DNA of 64,000 nt from a bacterium Scap17 (GTDB taxonomy: Bacteria; Pseudomonadota; Gammaproteobacteria; Pseudomonadales; Halomonadaceae), in assembly GCA_013376735.1 (NCBI GenBank), contig VINJ01000001.1, positions 2,914,001-2,978,000 on the forward strand. Direction: 5' to 3'. The number at the start of each line of letters is the position of its first letter. Positions within the stretch are counted from its first letter, which is position 1. Shown one piece after another: positions 48,615 to 56,944 of the stretch. A program made the position numbers and the translations under genes. The notes under the pieces are model-generated. The model did no database searches. It was not told the origin of the DNA and worked only from the letters and a program-made list of their open reading frames with translations.

Positions 48615-49436
48615 ATGAAGACAGCCAAGGTGGCCTATATCACCGGCGGTGCTCAAGGCATCGGCCGCGGCATCAGCGACTACCTGCTCGCCCACGGCTG
48701 GCGCGTGGCCGTGGCGGATATCGATGCCGAGGCAGGCCAGCAATATCGGGAGATGAAGAAGCGACAGGCGAGCGGGCTCGCAGAGGAGTCTGCAGCGCCG
48801 TCGGGCGAGCAGCCCGCAGAGGACATCGGCAAGCGCCTGCGTGTGTTCACACTCGATGTGCGTGACGAGAAATCCGTGGCCGCCAGCATCGCGGCTACCT
48901 GCGAGGCCTTCGGGCGGCTGGATGCGGTGATCAACAATGCCGCGATCGCTGATCCCTTCCAGGGCAAGCTTGAGGAGTTGTCACTCGAGCGCTGGCATCA
49001 GGTGCTGGATACCAGCCTGACCAGCAGCTTCCTGACCGCCAAGCATGCGGCGCGTCATCTGCGCGAGACTGGCGGCAGCATCGTCAATCTGGCCTCCAGC
49101 CGCGCCCTGCAGTCCGAGCCGCACAGCGAAGCCTACGCCGCCAGCAAGGGCGGCATCGTCGCCCTCACCCACGCCATGGCGATGAGCTTGGGGCCGGAGA
49201 TTCGCGTCAATGCCATCAGCCCGGGCTGGATCGATGTAAGCCGCCTGCAGAAAAGCGGCGAGGCCGAATCACTGAGTGACCAAGACCACGCCCAGCATCC
49301 CGTCGGGCGCGTCGGCCATGTCGATGACATCGCTGCACTGGTGGCCTTCCTGATCTCGGACAAGGCCGGCTTCATCACCGGCCAGAATCATGTCGTCGAT
49401 GGCGGCATGACGCGCAAGATGGTTTACGTCGACTGA
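48615..49436 (+). CDS. Short-chain dehydrogenase/reductase
   Basis: This 273-residue classical SDR has the nucleotide motif TGGAQGIG near its N-terminus, the structural NNAA, a catalytic Ser and the YAASK motif, and a PGW segment after strand six. It would be an NAD(P)(H)-dependent alcohol/ketone oxidoreductase. An insertion of about 20 residues (about 55-75, EESAAPSGEQ-type) between strands two and three is variable and acidic. CAGGAG precedes the ATG. The substrate is unknown. A hairpin at 49459-49492 follows. Confidence 0.88.
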   Translation: MKTAKVAYITGGAQGIGRGISDYLLAHGWRVAVADIDAEAGQQYREMKKRQASGLAEESAAPSGEQPAEDIGKRLRVFTLDVRDEKSVAASIAATCEAFGRLDAVINNAAIADPFQGKLEELSLERWHQVLDTSLTSSFLTAKHAARHLRETGGSIVNLASSRALQSEPHSEAYAASKGGIVALTHAMAMSLGPEIRVNAISPGWIDVSRLQKSGEAESLSDQDHAQHPVGRVGHVDDIAALVAFLISDKAGFITGQNHVVDGGMTRKMVYVD

Positions 49437-49458
49437 TACGACAAGGCCGACTGAGACA

Positions 49459-49492
49459 ACAACGCCTGACGCGATTGCACGTCAGGCGTTGT
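49459..49492. terminator. Hairpin between SDR and trxC genes
   Basis: Thirteen-base arms, ACAACGCCTGACG-type and the complement, surround an 8-base loop. Neither side has a clear U-tract, so termination strength is uncertain. Confidence 0.5.
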
Positions 49493-49559
49493 CAGTGCTT
49501 GAGCTGCGTCCGGTTTTCCCTGAACGCTCAACTGCGGACTTGTCTCGCGCAGGCCGAGG

Positions 49560-49997
49560 TCACATTGCGTGCGGTGCCAGCCACTGCTTGAGCTGACCGG
49601 CCTGCATCACGCCGGATTCGCGCGCCAGCTCCTTGCCCTGCTTCATCACCAGCAGCGTCGGAATGCTGCGGATGCCGAAACGACCGGCCAGCGACTGCTG
49701 GGCTTCGGTGTCGATCTTGGCGAATCGCACACGGGTGCCCATCTGCGCGGCGACTTCATTGAAGATCGGCCCCATCATCTTGCACGGGCCACACCAGCTG
49801 GCCCAGAAGTCGATGACCACCGGCATTTCACTGCGCACCACCAGAGCCTCGAAGTTGTCGCTGGTCAGGTCCAGCGGCTCCTTGGGCAGCACGGCGGCGC
49901 TGCACTTGCCGCAGCTGGGGTTGTCATCCAGACGCGCGGTGGCCACACGATTGAGAGCGAGACATTGCGGACAGGCCAGCACGAGGGATTCAGACAT
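49560..49997 (-). CDS. trxC: Thioredoxin 2
   Basis: This 145-residue protein is TrxC. It has an N-terminal zinc-binding extension with two CxxC pairs (CPQC and CGKC), followed by a thioredoxin domain with the redox motif WCGPC. It reduces disulfides in the cytoplasm, especially under oxidative stress. The start at 49995-49997 has TGGAG upstream; an open frame to 50045 has no homology. It is probably expressed on its own: the upstream yeiH-like gene on the same strand is separated by a 264-bp spacer with a long hairpin. Confidence 0.95.
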   Translation of the reverse strand: MSESLVLACPQCLALNRVATARLDDNPSCGKCSAAVLPKEPLDLTSDNFEALVVRSEMPVVIDFWASWCGPCKMMGPIFNEVAAQMGTRVRFAKIDTEAQQSLAGRFGIRSIPTLLVMKQGKELARESGVMQAGQLKQWLAPHAM

Positions 49998-50184
49998 GAT
50001 CGGACTCCAGAGAAATGGGGATGCGGTACGCCATGTGGCGGTCAACCGTCAGACGCGAACCGATAAGCGCAGATCATACGACTCATGGGCCAGGAAGCAA
50101 TTGAGCCACCTTATCGCCCTGATTGGCTGGCTGTATGACCCCGCCTGATCTGAACAAACGCCTGCCCTGAACGACCGCCTACCC

Positions 50185-50230
50185 TCAACCTGAAGGGCCC
50201 CGCCAGTCACGGCGGGGCCCTTCAGGTTGA
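50185..50230. terminator. Perfect 20-bp inverted repeat after the YeiH-family gene
   Basis: Arms at 50185-50204 and 50211-50230 are exactly complementary over 20 bp with a 6-base loop. There is no U-tract on either side. It may be a factor-assisted terminator or a 3'-end stabiliser for the minus-strand transcript. Confidence 0.6.
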
Positions 50231-50253
50231 ACACACCCAGTTGAACACACCCA
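50226..50253. repeat. 14-bp perfect tandem duplication
   Basis: GTTGAACACACCCA occurs at 50226-50239 and again at 50240-50253, between the stop of the YeiH-family gene (50262) and the hairpin. The first copy overlaps the outer end of the hairpin arm. Confidence 0.88.
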
Positions 50254-50261
50254 AGAGTCGG

Positions 50262-51329
50262 TCAGATGCTGGCCAGCCCGAACTTGATGCACAGTGTCAC
50301 CAGCACCAGCAGGAAAAGCGTTTCCACCACCATCAGGATCACCGGCTTCCAACCGACCACCGCCAGCTTCTGGAACGACGTCTTTACGCCCAGCGCGGCA
50401 ATCGCCGCCACCAGACACCAGCGCGACAGGTCGGTGAAGCCTTCCACGGCGACGCTCGGCACCCAGCCGAGGCTGTTGATCAGCACCAGTGCCACGAAGG
50501 CGATCAGGAAGGTGGGGAACATCGGCACCTTGCCGCCTTCATCGCCATTGGCCTGGCGCGCACTGCGGAACAGCAGCATGAAGACCATCACCGCCGGCAC
50601 CAGCATCGCCACCCGCAGCAGCTTGACGAAGGTCGAGACGTCCCCGGTGTGCTCGGAAATGATGTAGCCCGCCCCCACCACCTGCGCCACATCGTGGATG
50701 GTGCCGCCGAGGAAGATGCCGGCCTCGGCATCATCCAGCCCCAGCAGTCTGACGATCAGCGGATAGGTGATCATCGCCACGGTCGAGAGTGTGGTCACCC
50801 CGACCACGGTCATGATGGTGTGGCGCTCGCTGGTGGCGTTGCGCGGCATCACCGCCGACAGTGCCAGTGCCGCCGAGGCGCCACAGATCGCCACCGAGCC
50901 ACCGGTCAAGAGCCCCATGTCGCGGTCCAGCCCCATCACGCGGGCCAGCAGCGCGCCGAACAGGATGGTTGCCACCACCCCGAGCACCACCGTGATCACC
51001 GGGCCGAGGCCGAGACTCGCGACCTGCTCCAGGGTGATGCGCACCCCCAGCAGGGCCACGCCGAGGCGCAGCACCGTCTTGGAGGCGAACTCGATGCCCG
51101 CCTTGCACGGCCCCTCCTCGGAGAGAAAGTGCAGCGACATGCCGAACAGCAGCGCATAGAGCAGCGTCGGGCCGCCGTAATGATCGGCGATGAAGGTGGT
51201 CGCCAGCGCGATGATGATGCAGATCAACAGGCCCGACATGATGGTGCGCACACGCCCTTCCAGGGTCCGCCACAAGCTGGTGGGCGGGGTAGGTGTGTCG
51301 TGCAGTGATGAACTGTTGTCAGTGGCCAC
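50262..51329 (-). CDS. YeiH family putative sulfate exporter (UPF0324)
   Basis: This 355-residue membrane protein has about ten hydrophobic helices and the UPF0324/YeiH pattern (LRLGVALLGVRITLEQV, SVAICGASAALAL, GTIHDVAQVVGAGY, LGVKTSF). The family is annotated as putative sulfate exporters on limited evidence. It lies 79 bases downstream of the GMC oxidoreductase on the same strand and could share its transcript, though no metabolic link is evident. The start at 51327-51329 precedes a short polar N-terminus and the first helix. Confidence 0.85.
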   Translation of the reverse strand: MATDNSSSLHDTPTPPTSLWRTLEGRVRTIMSGLLICIIIALATTFIADHYGGPTLLYALLFGMSLHFLSEEGPCKAGIEFASKTVLRLGVALLGVRITLEQVASLGLGPVITVVLGVVATILFGALLARVMGLDRDMGLLTGGSVAICGASAALALSAVMPRNATSERHTIMTVVGVTTLSTVAMITYPLIVRLLGLDDAEAGIFLGGTIHDVAQVVGAGYIISEHTGDVSTFVKLLRVAMLVPAVMVFMLLFRSARQANGDEGGKVPMFPTFLIAFVALVLINSLGWVPSVAVEGFTDLSRWCLVAAIAALGVKTSFQKLAVVGWKPVILMVVETLFLLVLVTLCIKFGLASI

Positions 51330-51408
51330 GCGAATTCCTCAAGCAAACCGGCAAGCGATGACGGGCAAGATGCTCCGCCGCGATGTGTCGTTCAGGCACG
51401 AAGGCCTG

Positions 51409-53052
51409 TCAGCTGGCCTGAGCCATGTCCACTCGGGCGGCCTTGATCATGTCGGCGGCCTTCTCGGCGATCATGATGGTCGGCGCATTGGTATTGCCCG
51501 ACACGATCACCGGCATGATCGAGGCATCCACCACACGCAAGCCCTGAAGACCGTGGACACGCAGTTCGTCATCCACCACCGCCAGCGCATCGTGGCCCAT
51601 CTTGCAGGTGCCCGCGGGGTGATAGATGGTCTGGCTGAACTGGCGCGCGGCCTCGAGCAGCTCCTCATCACTCTGATATTGCACGCCCGGCACATACTCC
51701 TCGCTGATCACCGAGGCCAGCGGCTCTGCCTGGGCGATGCGTCGCGCCACCTTGATGGCATCGACCACCACGCGGCGGTCTTCCTCGGCGCTGAGATAGT
51801 TGGGCTGGATGGAGGGATAGACACTGGCGTCGGCGCTGGTGATGCGCACCTGGCCGCGGCTGTGCGGACGCAGCTGACACACCGAGGACGTGAAGGCCGA
51901 GAACGGATGCACGCCATCGGCGGGCTTGTCGGCACTCAGCGGCTGCATGTGGAACTGGATATCCGGACGCGTCAGCCCCTCGCGGGATTGGGTGAAGGCA
52001 CACACCTGACTGGCCGCCAGCGTCAGCGGGCCGGTACGCGTGAAGATGTACTGGGTACCGACCGCCAGCTTCTTGAGCGGATGACGCACTTCATCATTGA
52101 GAGTGCGGCACTGGGTCTTGAACACCAGGCGTACCTGCAGGTGATCCTGGAGGTTTTCGCCGACGCCCGGCAAGGCGTGCAGGCATTCGACGCCGACACT
52201 GGCCAGATGCTCGGGCTCACCGATACCGGAGCATTGCAGAATCTGCGGGCTGCCGATGGCGCCGCTGGACAGCAGCACCTCGCGCTCGGCGCGCGCCGTG
52301 TGGATCGTGCCCTTCACCTCGTATTCCACTCCCACTGCGCGCTTGCCTTCCAGCAACACACGGCGACAGTGCGCATGCTTGACCAGTGTCAGATTGCTGC
52401 GTGTGAGCGCCGGACGCAGGAAGGCCTTGGCCGTACTGCAACGCAGGCCCTTGTATGTCGTCTGCTGGAAATAGCCGACCCCTTCCTGGCGCTCACCATT
52501 GACGTCCTTGTTGAGCGGAATCCCCGCCTCCACCGCCGCCTCGATGAAGCGTTCGGCAATCTCACGCTTGAGGCGCAGGTCAGAGACATGCAGCGGCCCA
52601 TCGGTACCGTGCCACTGGTTGGCACCCCGCGACTGACATTCCGACTTGCGGAAATACGGCAGCACCGATTTGAAGTCCCAGCCCTTGTTGCCTGCCGCCG
52701 CCCAGTCGTCGTAGTCCTCATGCTGGCCGCGGATATACAACAGGCCGTTGAGTGAACTGGACCCGCCCAGCACCTTGCCGCGCGGCCACTGCAGGCGACG
52801 GCCATTGATCCCCTCGTCAGGATCGGTGAGATAGCACCAGTCGGTCGCCGGATTGTGCATCGTCTTGAAATAGCCCACCGGCACATGGATCCACGGATTC
52901 CAGTCCGAGCCACCGGCTTCCAGCAGCAACACCTTGATGGATGGGTCTTCGGTTAGACGATTGGCTAGCACGCAACCGGCTGAACCCGCCCCGATCACGA
53001 TGTAGTCATAGGCGGCTGATGCATCTGCATTGGCGTAACGTGTTGTTTTCAT
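51409..53052 (-). CDS. GMC family FAD-dependent oxidoreductase (choline/alcohol dehydrogenase type)
   Basis: This 547-residue flavoprotein has the FAD-binding DYIVIGAGSAGCVLANRL (about 16-33), the GMC signature 1 (RGKVLGGSSSLNGLLYIRG), signature 2 (SGAIGSPQILQCSGIG), and the C-terminal catalytic His/Asn pair (HPAGTCKMG, then NTNAPTIMIAEKAADM). It resembles BetA and AlkJ-type alcohol dehydrogenases; the substrate is an unknown alcohol. Its ATG has no visible Shine-Dalgarno site and the preceding leader is AT-rich. The promoter is flanked by two near-identical operators. The divergent TRAP operon and IclR gene suggest a small uptake-and-oxidation module. Confidence 0.9.
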   Translation of the reverse strand: MKTTRYANADASAAYDYIVIGAGSAGCVLANRLTEDPSIKVLLLEAGGSDWNPWIHVPVGYFKTMHNPATDWCYLTDPDEGINGRRLQWPRGKVLGGSSSLNGLLYIRGQHEDYDDWAAAGNKGWDFKSVLPYFRKSECQSRGANQWHGTDGPLHVSDLRLKREIAERFIEAAVEAGIPLNKDVNGERQEGVGYFQQTTYKGLRCSTAKAFLRPALTRSNLTLVKHAHCRRVLLEGKRAVGVEYEVKGTIHTARAEREVLLSSGAIGSPQILQCSGIGEPEHLASVGVECLHALPGVGENLQDHLQVRLVFKTQCRTLNDEVRHPLKKLAVGTQYIFTRTGPLTLAASQVCAFTQSREGLTRPDIQFHMQPLSADKPADGVHPFSAFTSSVCQLRPHSRGQVRITSADASVYPSIQPNYLSAEEDRRVVVDAIKVARRIAQAEPLASVISEEYVPGVQYQSDEELLEAARQFSQTIYHPAGTCKMGHDALAVVDDELRVHGLQGLRVVDASIMPVIVSGNTNAPTIMIAEKAADMIKAARVDMAQAS

Positions 53053-53070
53053 TATTTTATATACCGTATC

Positions 53071-53136
53071 GAGACATATTGTCTCATAATCATGGTATCA
53101 AAATTTGAATTCGTCAAATACGAAACGTATTGTCTC
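53071..53136 (-). promoter_or_regulatory. GMC promoter flanked by paired operators
   Basis: GAGACATATTGTCTC (53071-53085, an inverted repeat with 6-bp arms) and GAAACGTATTGTCTC (53122-53136) match at 13 of 15 positions and start 51 bp apart. On the minus strand TTGACG followed after 17 bases by CATGAT lies between them and fits a promoter for the GMC gene. Operators on both sides suggest repression by looping or cooperative binding. The nearby IclR protein is the obvious candidate. Confidence 0.6.
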
Positions 53137-53677
53137 AATATCTTTGCCAAAGCTGAAAAAGTGCCCTACATTGAGATTTGAAACGCCGGTAACGGTACTT
53201 TTCGTCTCGTTATACGACCAACTATGTAAGACGAACTAACGAGAACAACACAGACCGCCATCAATGGCAGTCACCAGAGAGGCCAGAAGCAGGGCTCATG
53301 GGCTCTGCAGACATGTTTGGAGAGAGTTTGAGGAGACTCTGAAGAGACTTTGGGGTGTTTTGGAGAGGCTTTGAAGAAATAGCGGATATGTCTGACAAGC
53401 GCTCCAGCGCTCTCTGAAGAGACACGCTCTGAACAGGCACTGCGAAAACGCCTGACAAATAAAGACGGGCAAATCAGGACAGCAAATAAGGACGGATAAA
53501 CAAGCACTTGGCTAAAGAAGTGATCAGCCGACTGCTTGCCAGACACGCAACGGAACAAAGAATCGCACCGCAAGAACCACAACAACGCCAGTATAGGGCC
53601 GGGGAAGACGACATCTCAGCCCAGCCGACAGACCAGTATCCCAACACAAAAGCAAACACAATACCGGGAGCACTACC
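53137..53677 (+). other. Long leader of the TRAP operon
   Basis: This region lies between the GMC promoter and the TRAP receptor gene. A possible plus-strand promoter is TTGCCA (53144-53149) with TACATT 16 bases on. Interleaved inverted repeats occur at 53201-53243. The stretch from about 53300 to 53420 is a purine-rich, degenerate repeat of GAGA, TTTG and TGAAGAG words. No frame here resembles a known protein. Confidence 0.4.
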
Positions 53678-54904
53678 ATGCCATCGCCACTCAGCAAACT
53701 GTCACGCCGTGACTTCCTCGACATTTCGGGTCGCTTCGGCCTGACCTCGACCCTGCTGGCCGCCACCGGCCTCGGCGCAGGTCTCACCGCGTCCACGCTG
53801 GCGCGCGCCGCCGACCAGGAGCAGCAGCGCCGCTACAAGACAGCGCCCAAGTTCCAGCTACGATTCGGTGCTTCCGGCTTCAACGAGCGCAACCTAGACA
53901 TCCAGAAATCCGGTCAGCTGTTCTTCGCACGTGATCTCGAGGAGCGCACCAACGGCGCGATTCGCGTCGAATTCATGGGCAGCAACGAGGTCTGCAACCA
54001 GCTGGACTGCGTCGGCAAGACCCAACAGGGCATCGTCGACATCTACTCGGCCTCCACCCAGAATTCCTCGGGCAGCGCGCCGTATCTGAACGTGCTCGAT
54101 TTCGCCTATCTGTTCCCCACCGTCGCCTCGATGTTCCACTTTTTCTATCACAAGAAGAGTGAGCAGCTGCTGCGTGAACCGCTGCGCCAGCGCCACAACC
54201 TGCAGTTCCTGTTCACCCACTGTGACCTGCGCGGCATCATGCTCGGCCTCAAGTGGCAGGACAAACCGCTGGTCACCAGCATCGATGACCTCAAGGGCAC
54301 CAAGAATCGCGTCACCGGCACCCAGATGGGGCGTATCGCGATGGAGCAGCTGGGCCTGAACCCGGTGCCGGTCGCCTGGGAAGAAACCCTCGATGGCCTG
54401 CGCCAGGGCCTGCTGGATGGCGCCGAGACCTGGATGAGCGCCGTAGCCTACGCCGGCATGGCACCGGTGGTGTCCCAGGCGGTCGACCTGCGCTTCTTCG
54501 CCGGCACCGAGCACACCGGCATGAGCCTGCCCAAGTTCGACAGCCTCGGCTCCGAACTGCAGGACCAGGTGATGGAGTCCGCCTACTGCGCGCAGATCTT
54601 CACTCAGGGCATGAACGAGGCCGGACGCTTCGAGATCGTCGGTGCCACCGAGCACCCTGCCGCCGGTACCGTCTTCGCCGAGAACAACGTGCGCGTGGCA
54701 CCGCTGTCTGACGCCGAACGCTCACGCGCCGAACAGATGTGCTCGCCGGAATTCAATCCCGAGCCTTGGGAACAGTGGCGTGAACGCCTCAACAAGTGGT
54801 CCGGCGGTCTCGACATCTATCAGGAAATCCACACCATCGCGCGCGAGATTCCACGTGATGTCGCCGCCGTCAACGTCAAGCCGCAGCGCTGGTGGAGGGG
54901 GTAA
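53678..54904 (+). CDS. TRAP transporter substrate-binding protein with Tat signal
   Basis: This 408-residue DctP-type receptor starts with a twin-arginine signal (LSRRDFLDISG, then a hydrophobic stretch, cleavage near residue 45 after ARA). It should therefore be exported folded by the Tat system. The mature part has the DctP features (GTKNRVTGTQMG as the ligand-arginine region, LLDGAETWMSAVAYAG) and several cysteines. Tat export is uncommon for TRAP receptors and may reflect a cofactor, a bound metal or salt-tolerant folding. The ligand is unknown. It is followed by DctQ with a 1-base overlap (TAATG). Confidence 0.87.
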   Translation: MPSPLSKLSRRDFLDISGRFGLTSTLLAATGLGAGLTASTLARAADQEQQRRYKTAPKFQLRFGASGFNERNLDIQKSGQLFFARDLEERTNGAIRVEFMGSNEVCNQLDCVGKTQQGIVDIYSASTQNSSGSAPYLNVLDFAYLFPTVASMFHFFYHKKSEQLLREPLRQRHNLQFLFTHCDLRGIMLGLKWQDKPLVTSIDDLKGTKNRVTGTQMGRIAMEQLGLNPVPVAWEETLDGLRQGLLDGAETWMSAVAYAGMAPVVSQAVDLRFFAGTEHTGMSLPKFDSLGSELQDQVMESAYCAQIFTQGMNEAGRFEIVGATEHPAAGTVFAENNVRVAPLSDAERSRAEQMCSPEFNPEPWEQWRERLNKWSGGLDIYQEIHTIAREIPRDVAAVNVKPQRWWRG

Positions 54905-55485
54905 TGGGCGATACCACCATCTTCAGCCAATCGACGAAGCAACCTGCCATCAAGAAGGCCGCGCCCTGGGCGCGTCCCTTCCTGTGGCTGGATGCCCATC
55001 TGGAACAGGTCGTGATTCTGATCGCCTATTCCGGCATGGCCGGCATCATCTTCGTCGAAGTCATCCGCCGCTTCTTCTTCGGCCTGCAGGCGCCGTGGAG
55101 TACCAGCATTCCGGTGCTGCTGTTCCTATGGCTGACCTGGTTCGGCGCCTCGCTCAACGTCAAGAAACGCACTCACCTGAGCCTCAACGAGATCCGCATG
55201 AAGCTGCCGCGCGGCGGCCAGTTCGCCTGCCTGATTCTGGACGCCGTGCTGTGGATCGGCTTCGGGATGATGGTGATCTACTTCACCACCACCCAGGTGA
55301 CGCTGGCCTACGACAACTACGCCATCGTGCCGGGCACCGACAACGTCATGCAGTGGTGGTTCTACCTCGCCACGCCGCTGGCATGGGTGATGATCATCTA
55401 TCGCGTACTGCAGAACCTCTACGCCGACTGGGCGCGCTATCGCCGCGGCGATTCCTTCAACCTGCAACCGTCCATCATGGACTGA
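54904..55485 (+). CDS. TRAP transporter small permease (DctQ)
   Basis: This 193-residue protein has four membrane helices after a polar N-terminus (about 35-60, 65-85, 105-130, 150-170). DctQ marks include FVEVIRRFFFG and the WFGASLNVKKRTHLSL region. The ATG at 54904 shares its first base with the last base of the upstream stop and is preceded by GGAGGGGG. An earlier in-frame GTG at 54892 lies inside the receptor gene. It forms the permease with the DctM protein 10 bases downstream. Confidence 0.88.
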   Translation: MGDTTIFSQSTKQPAIKKAAPWARPFLWLDAHLEQVVILIAYSGMAGIIFVEVIRRFFFGLQAPWSTSIPVLLFLWLTWFGASLNVKKRTHLSLNEIRMKLPRGGQFACLILDAVLWIGFGMMVIYFTTTQVTLAYDNYAIVPGTDNVMQWWFYLATPLAWVMIIYRVLQNLYADWARYRRGDSFNLQPSIMD

Positions 55486-55495
55486 GGAGGTCAGC

Positions 55496-56773
55496 ATGAC
55501 AGACGGTATCTGGATCTCCCTGATCACGGCGGGCGTGACCGCCTTCTTCCTGCTCGGCGTGCCCATCTTCCTCGTCATCGGCCTGTGGGTGGTCGGCACC
55601 AGTCTGGTGATCGACTTCACGCTGGCCAATGTCGGCGTCACCCTCTTCCAGGGGCTGAGCTTCTTCGGCCTGCTGGCGTTGCCGCTGTTCATCCTCACGG
55701 GGGACCTGATCAACGCGGCGGGCATCGCCAAGCGGCTCTCAGACTTCGCCTACTCGACGCTGAGCTGGATGCGCGGCGGGATGGGCATGTCGACCCTCGG
55801 CGCCTGTGGGCTGTTCGCGGCGATTTCCGGCTCCAACGCCGGTACCACCGCCACCATCGGCTCGATCATGCAGCCCGAGATGGTCAAGAACGGTTATGAC
55901 GAGCGCTTCGCCGCTGCCACGGCGGCTTCCGGCGGCACCGTGGGCATCATCATTCCGCCCAGCATCATCTTCATCGTCTACGGCTTCATGATGAACCTGT
56001 CGATCAGTGACCTGTTCATTGCCGGCATGGTGCCGGGCGCCCTGATGGTGGTCGCGATGATGGGGGCCTGCTATCTGGTGGCGCGCAAGAATGGCTGGGG
56101 CCAGCTGCAGCCCTTCAAGGCCGGGGTCAGTGCCAGGCTGGCGCGCAAGGCCTATCTGGGCTTCGCGACCATCGGCGTGGTGGTCTACGGCATCTACTCG
56201 GGCAAGTTCTCGCCGACCGAAGCCGCCGCCATCACCGTAGGCTTCACCATGATCGCGGGGCTGATGATCACTCGCGAGATCAGCCTCAAGAAGCTGCCGA
56301 CCATCATGCTGCGCTCGGGTCAGATCGCCGGCATGCTGGCACCGCTGATCGCCATCTCGGTGGTCATGCAGCAGCTGCTGTCGGTGCTGGGTGCCGGTCA
56401 GGCGCTGAGCGAGATGCTCAGCGGCATCGACAACTACTACCTGACGCTGGGCACCTGCATGCTGATCATCCTGCTGGCGGGCATGATCCTGGAGAGTCTG
56501 CCGGTGACGATCATCCTGGCGCCGATTCTCGCGCCCATCGCCCAGCAGGCTGGGGTCGACCCGATCCACTTCTCGGTGATCTTCCTGGTCGGTGCCGCCA
56601 TCGGCTTCGTCACGCCACCCTTCGGGCTCAACCTGTACGTGGCCAGCAGCATCACCGGCATCTCCTACGTCAGACTGGTGAAATACGTGATTCCCTATTT
56701 CATCGCGTTGATCGCCTGCTGGCTGGCCATCTGCCTGATGCCTTCCCTTTCCCTGTTCCTGGTAAACCTGTAA
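55496..56773 (+). CDS. TRAP transporter large permease (DctM)
   Basis: This 425-residue protein has about 12 membrane helices and the DctM hallmarks GGTVGIIIPPSIIFIVYGF, KFSPTEAAAITVGF and VTPPFGLNLYVASSITG. It is the ion-coupled channel of the second TRAP system in the window. GAGGAGG stands before the ATG, a strong site. It ends the operon; a terminator lies at 56787-56811 and the IclR gene begins beyond it. Confidence 0.92.
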   Translation: MTDGIWISLITAGVTAFFLLGVPIFLVIGLWVVGTSLVIDFTLANVGVTLFQGLSFFGLLALPLFILTGDLINAAGIAKRLSDFAYSTLSWMRGGMGMSTLGACGLFAAISGSNAGTTATIGSIMQPEMVKNGYDERFAAATAASGGTVGIIIPPSIIFIVYGFMMNLSISDLFIAGMVPGALMVVAMMGACYLVARKNGWGQLQPFKAGVSARLARKAYLGFATIGVVVYGIYSGKFSPTEAAAITVGFTMIAGLMITREISLKKLPTIMLRSGQIAGMLAPLIAISVVMQQLLSVLGAGQALSEMLSGIDNYYLTLGTCMLIILLAGMILESLPVTIILAPILAPIAQQAGVDPIHFSVIFLVGAAIGFVTPPFGLNLYVASSITGISYVRLVKYVIPYFIALIACWLAICLMPSLSLFLVNL

Positions 56774-56786
56774 CACTAGCCTCATC

Positions 56787-56811
56787 GACAGCCCCGCAAG
56801 GGGCTGTCTTC
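56787..56811 (+). terminator. TRAP operon terminator
   Basis: GACAGCCCC pairs with GGGGCTGTC around GCAA, followed by a weak TTCGTCT tract. Confidence 0.75.
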
Positions 56812-56944
56812 GTCTCAGCACGCAAGCCATCAGTAGATGTCGGCCTGCGTGATGAATCGATGCACTGACGCCTTGCCACCCTGCCCCTGTCGGCCGCGCT
56901 GATCGCCCACGACATGCCCCCGACAGTCAGGATGAGGACACTAG

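Noticed and set aside
51190-52755. A 521-codon plus-strand frame opposite the GMC oxidoreductase
   Set aside because: The GMC signatures and FAD motif are on the minus strand; the antisense translation shows no family resemblance.
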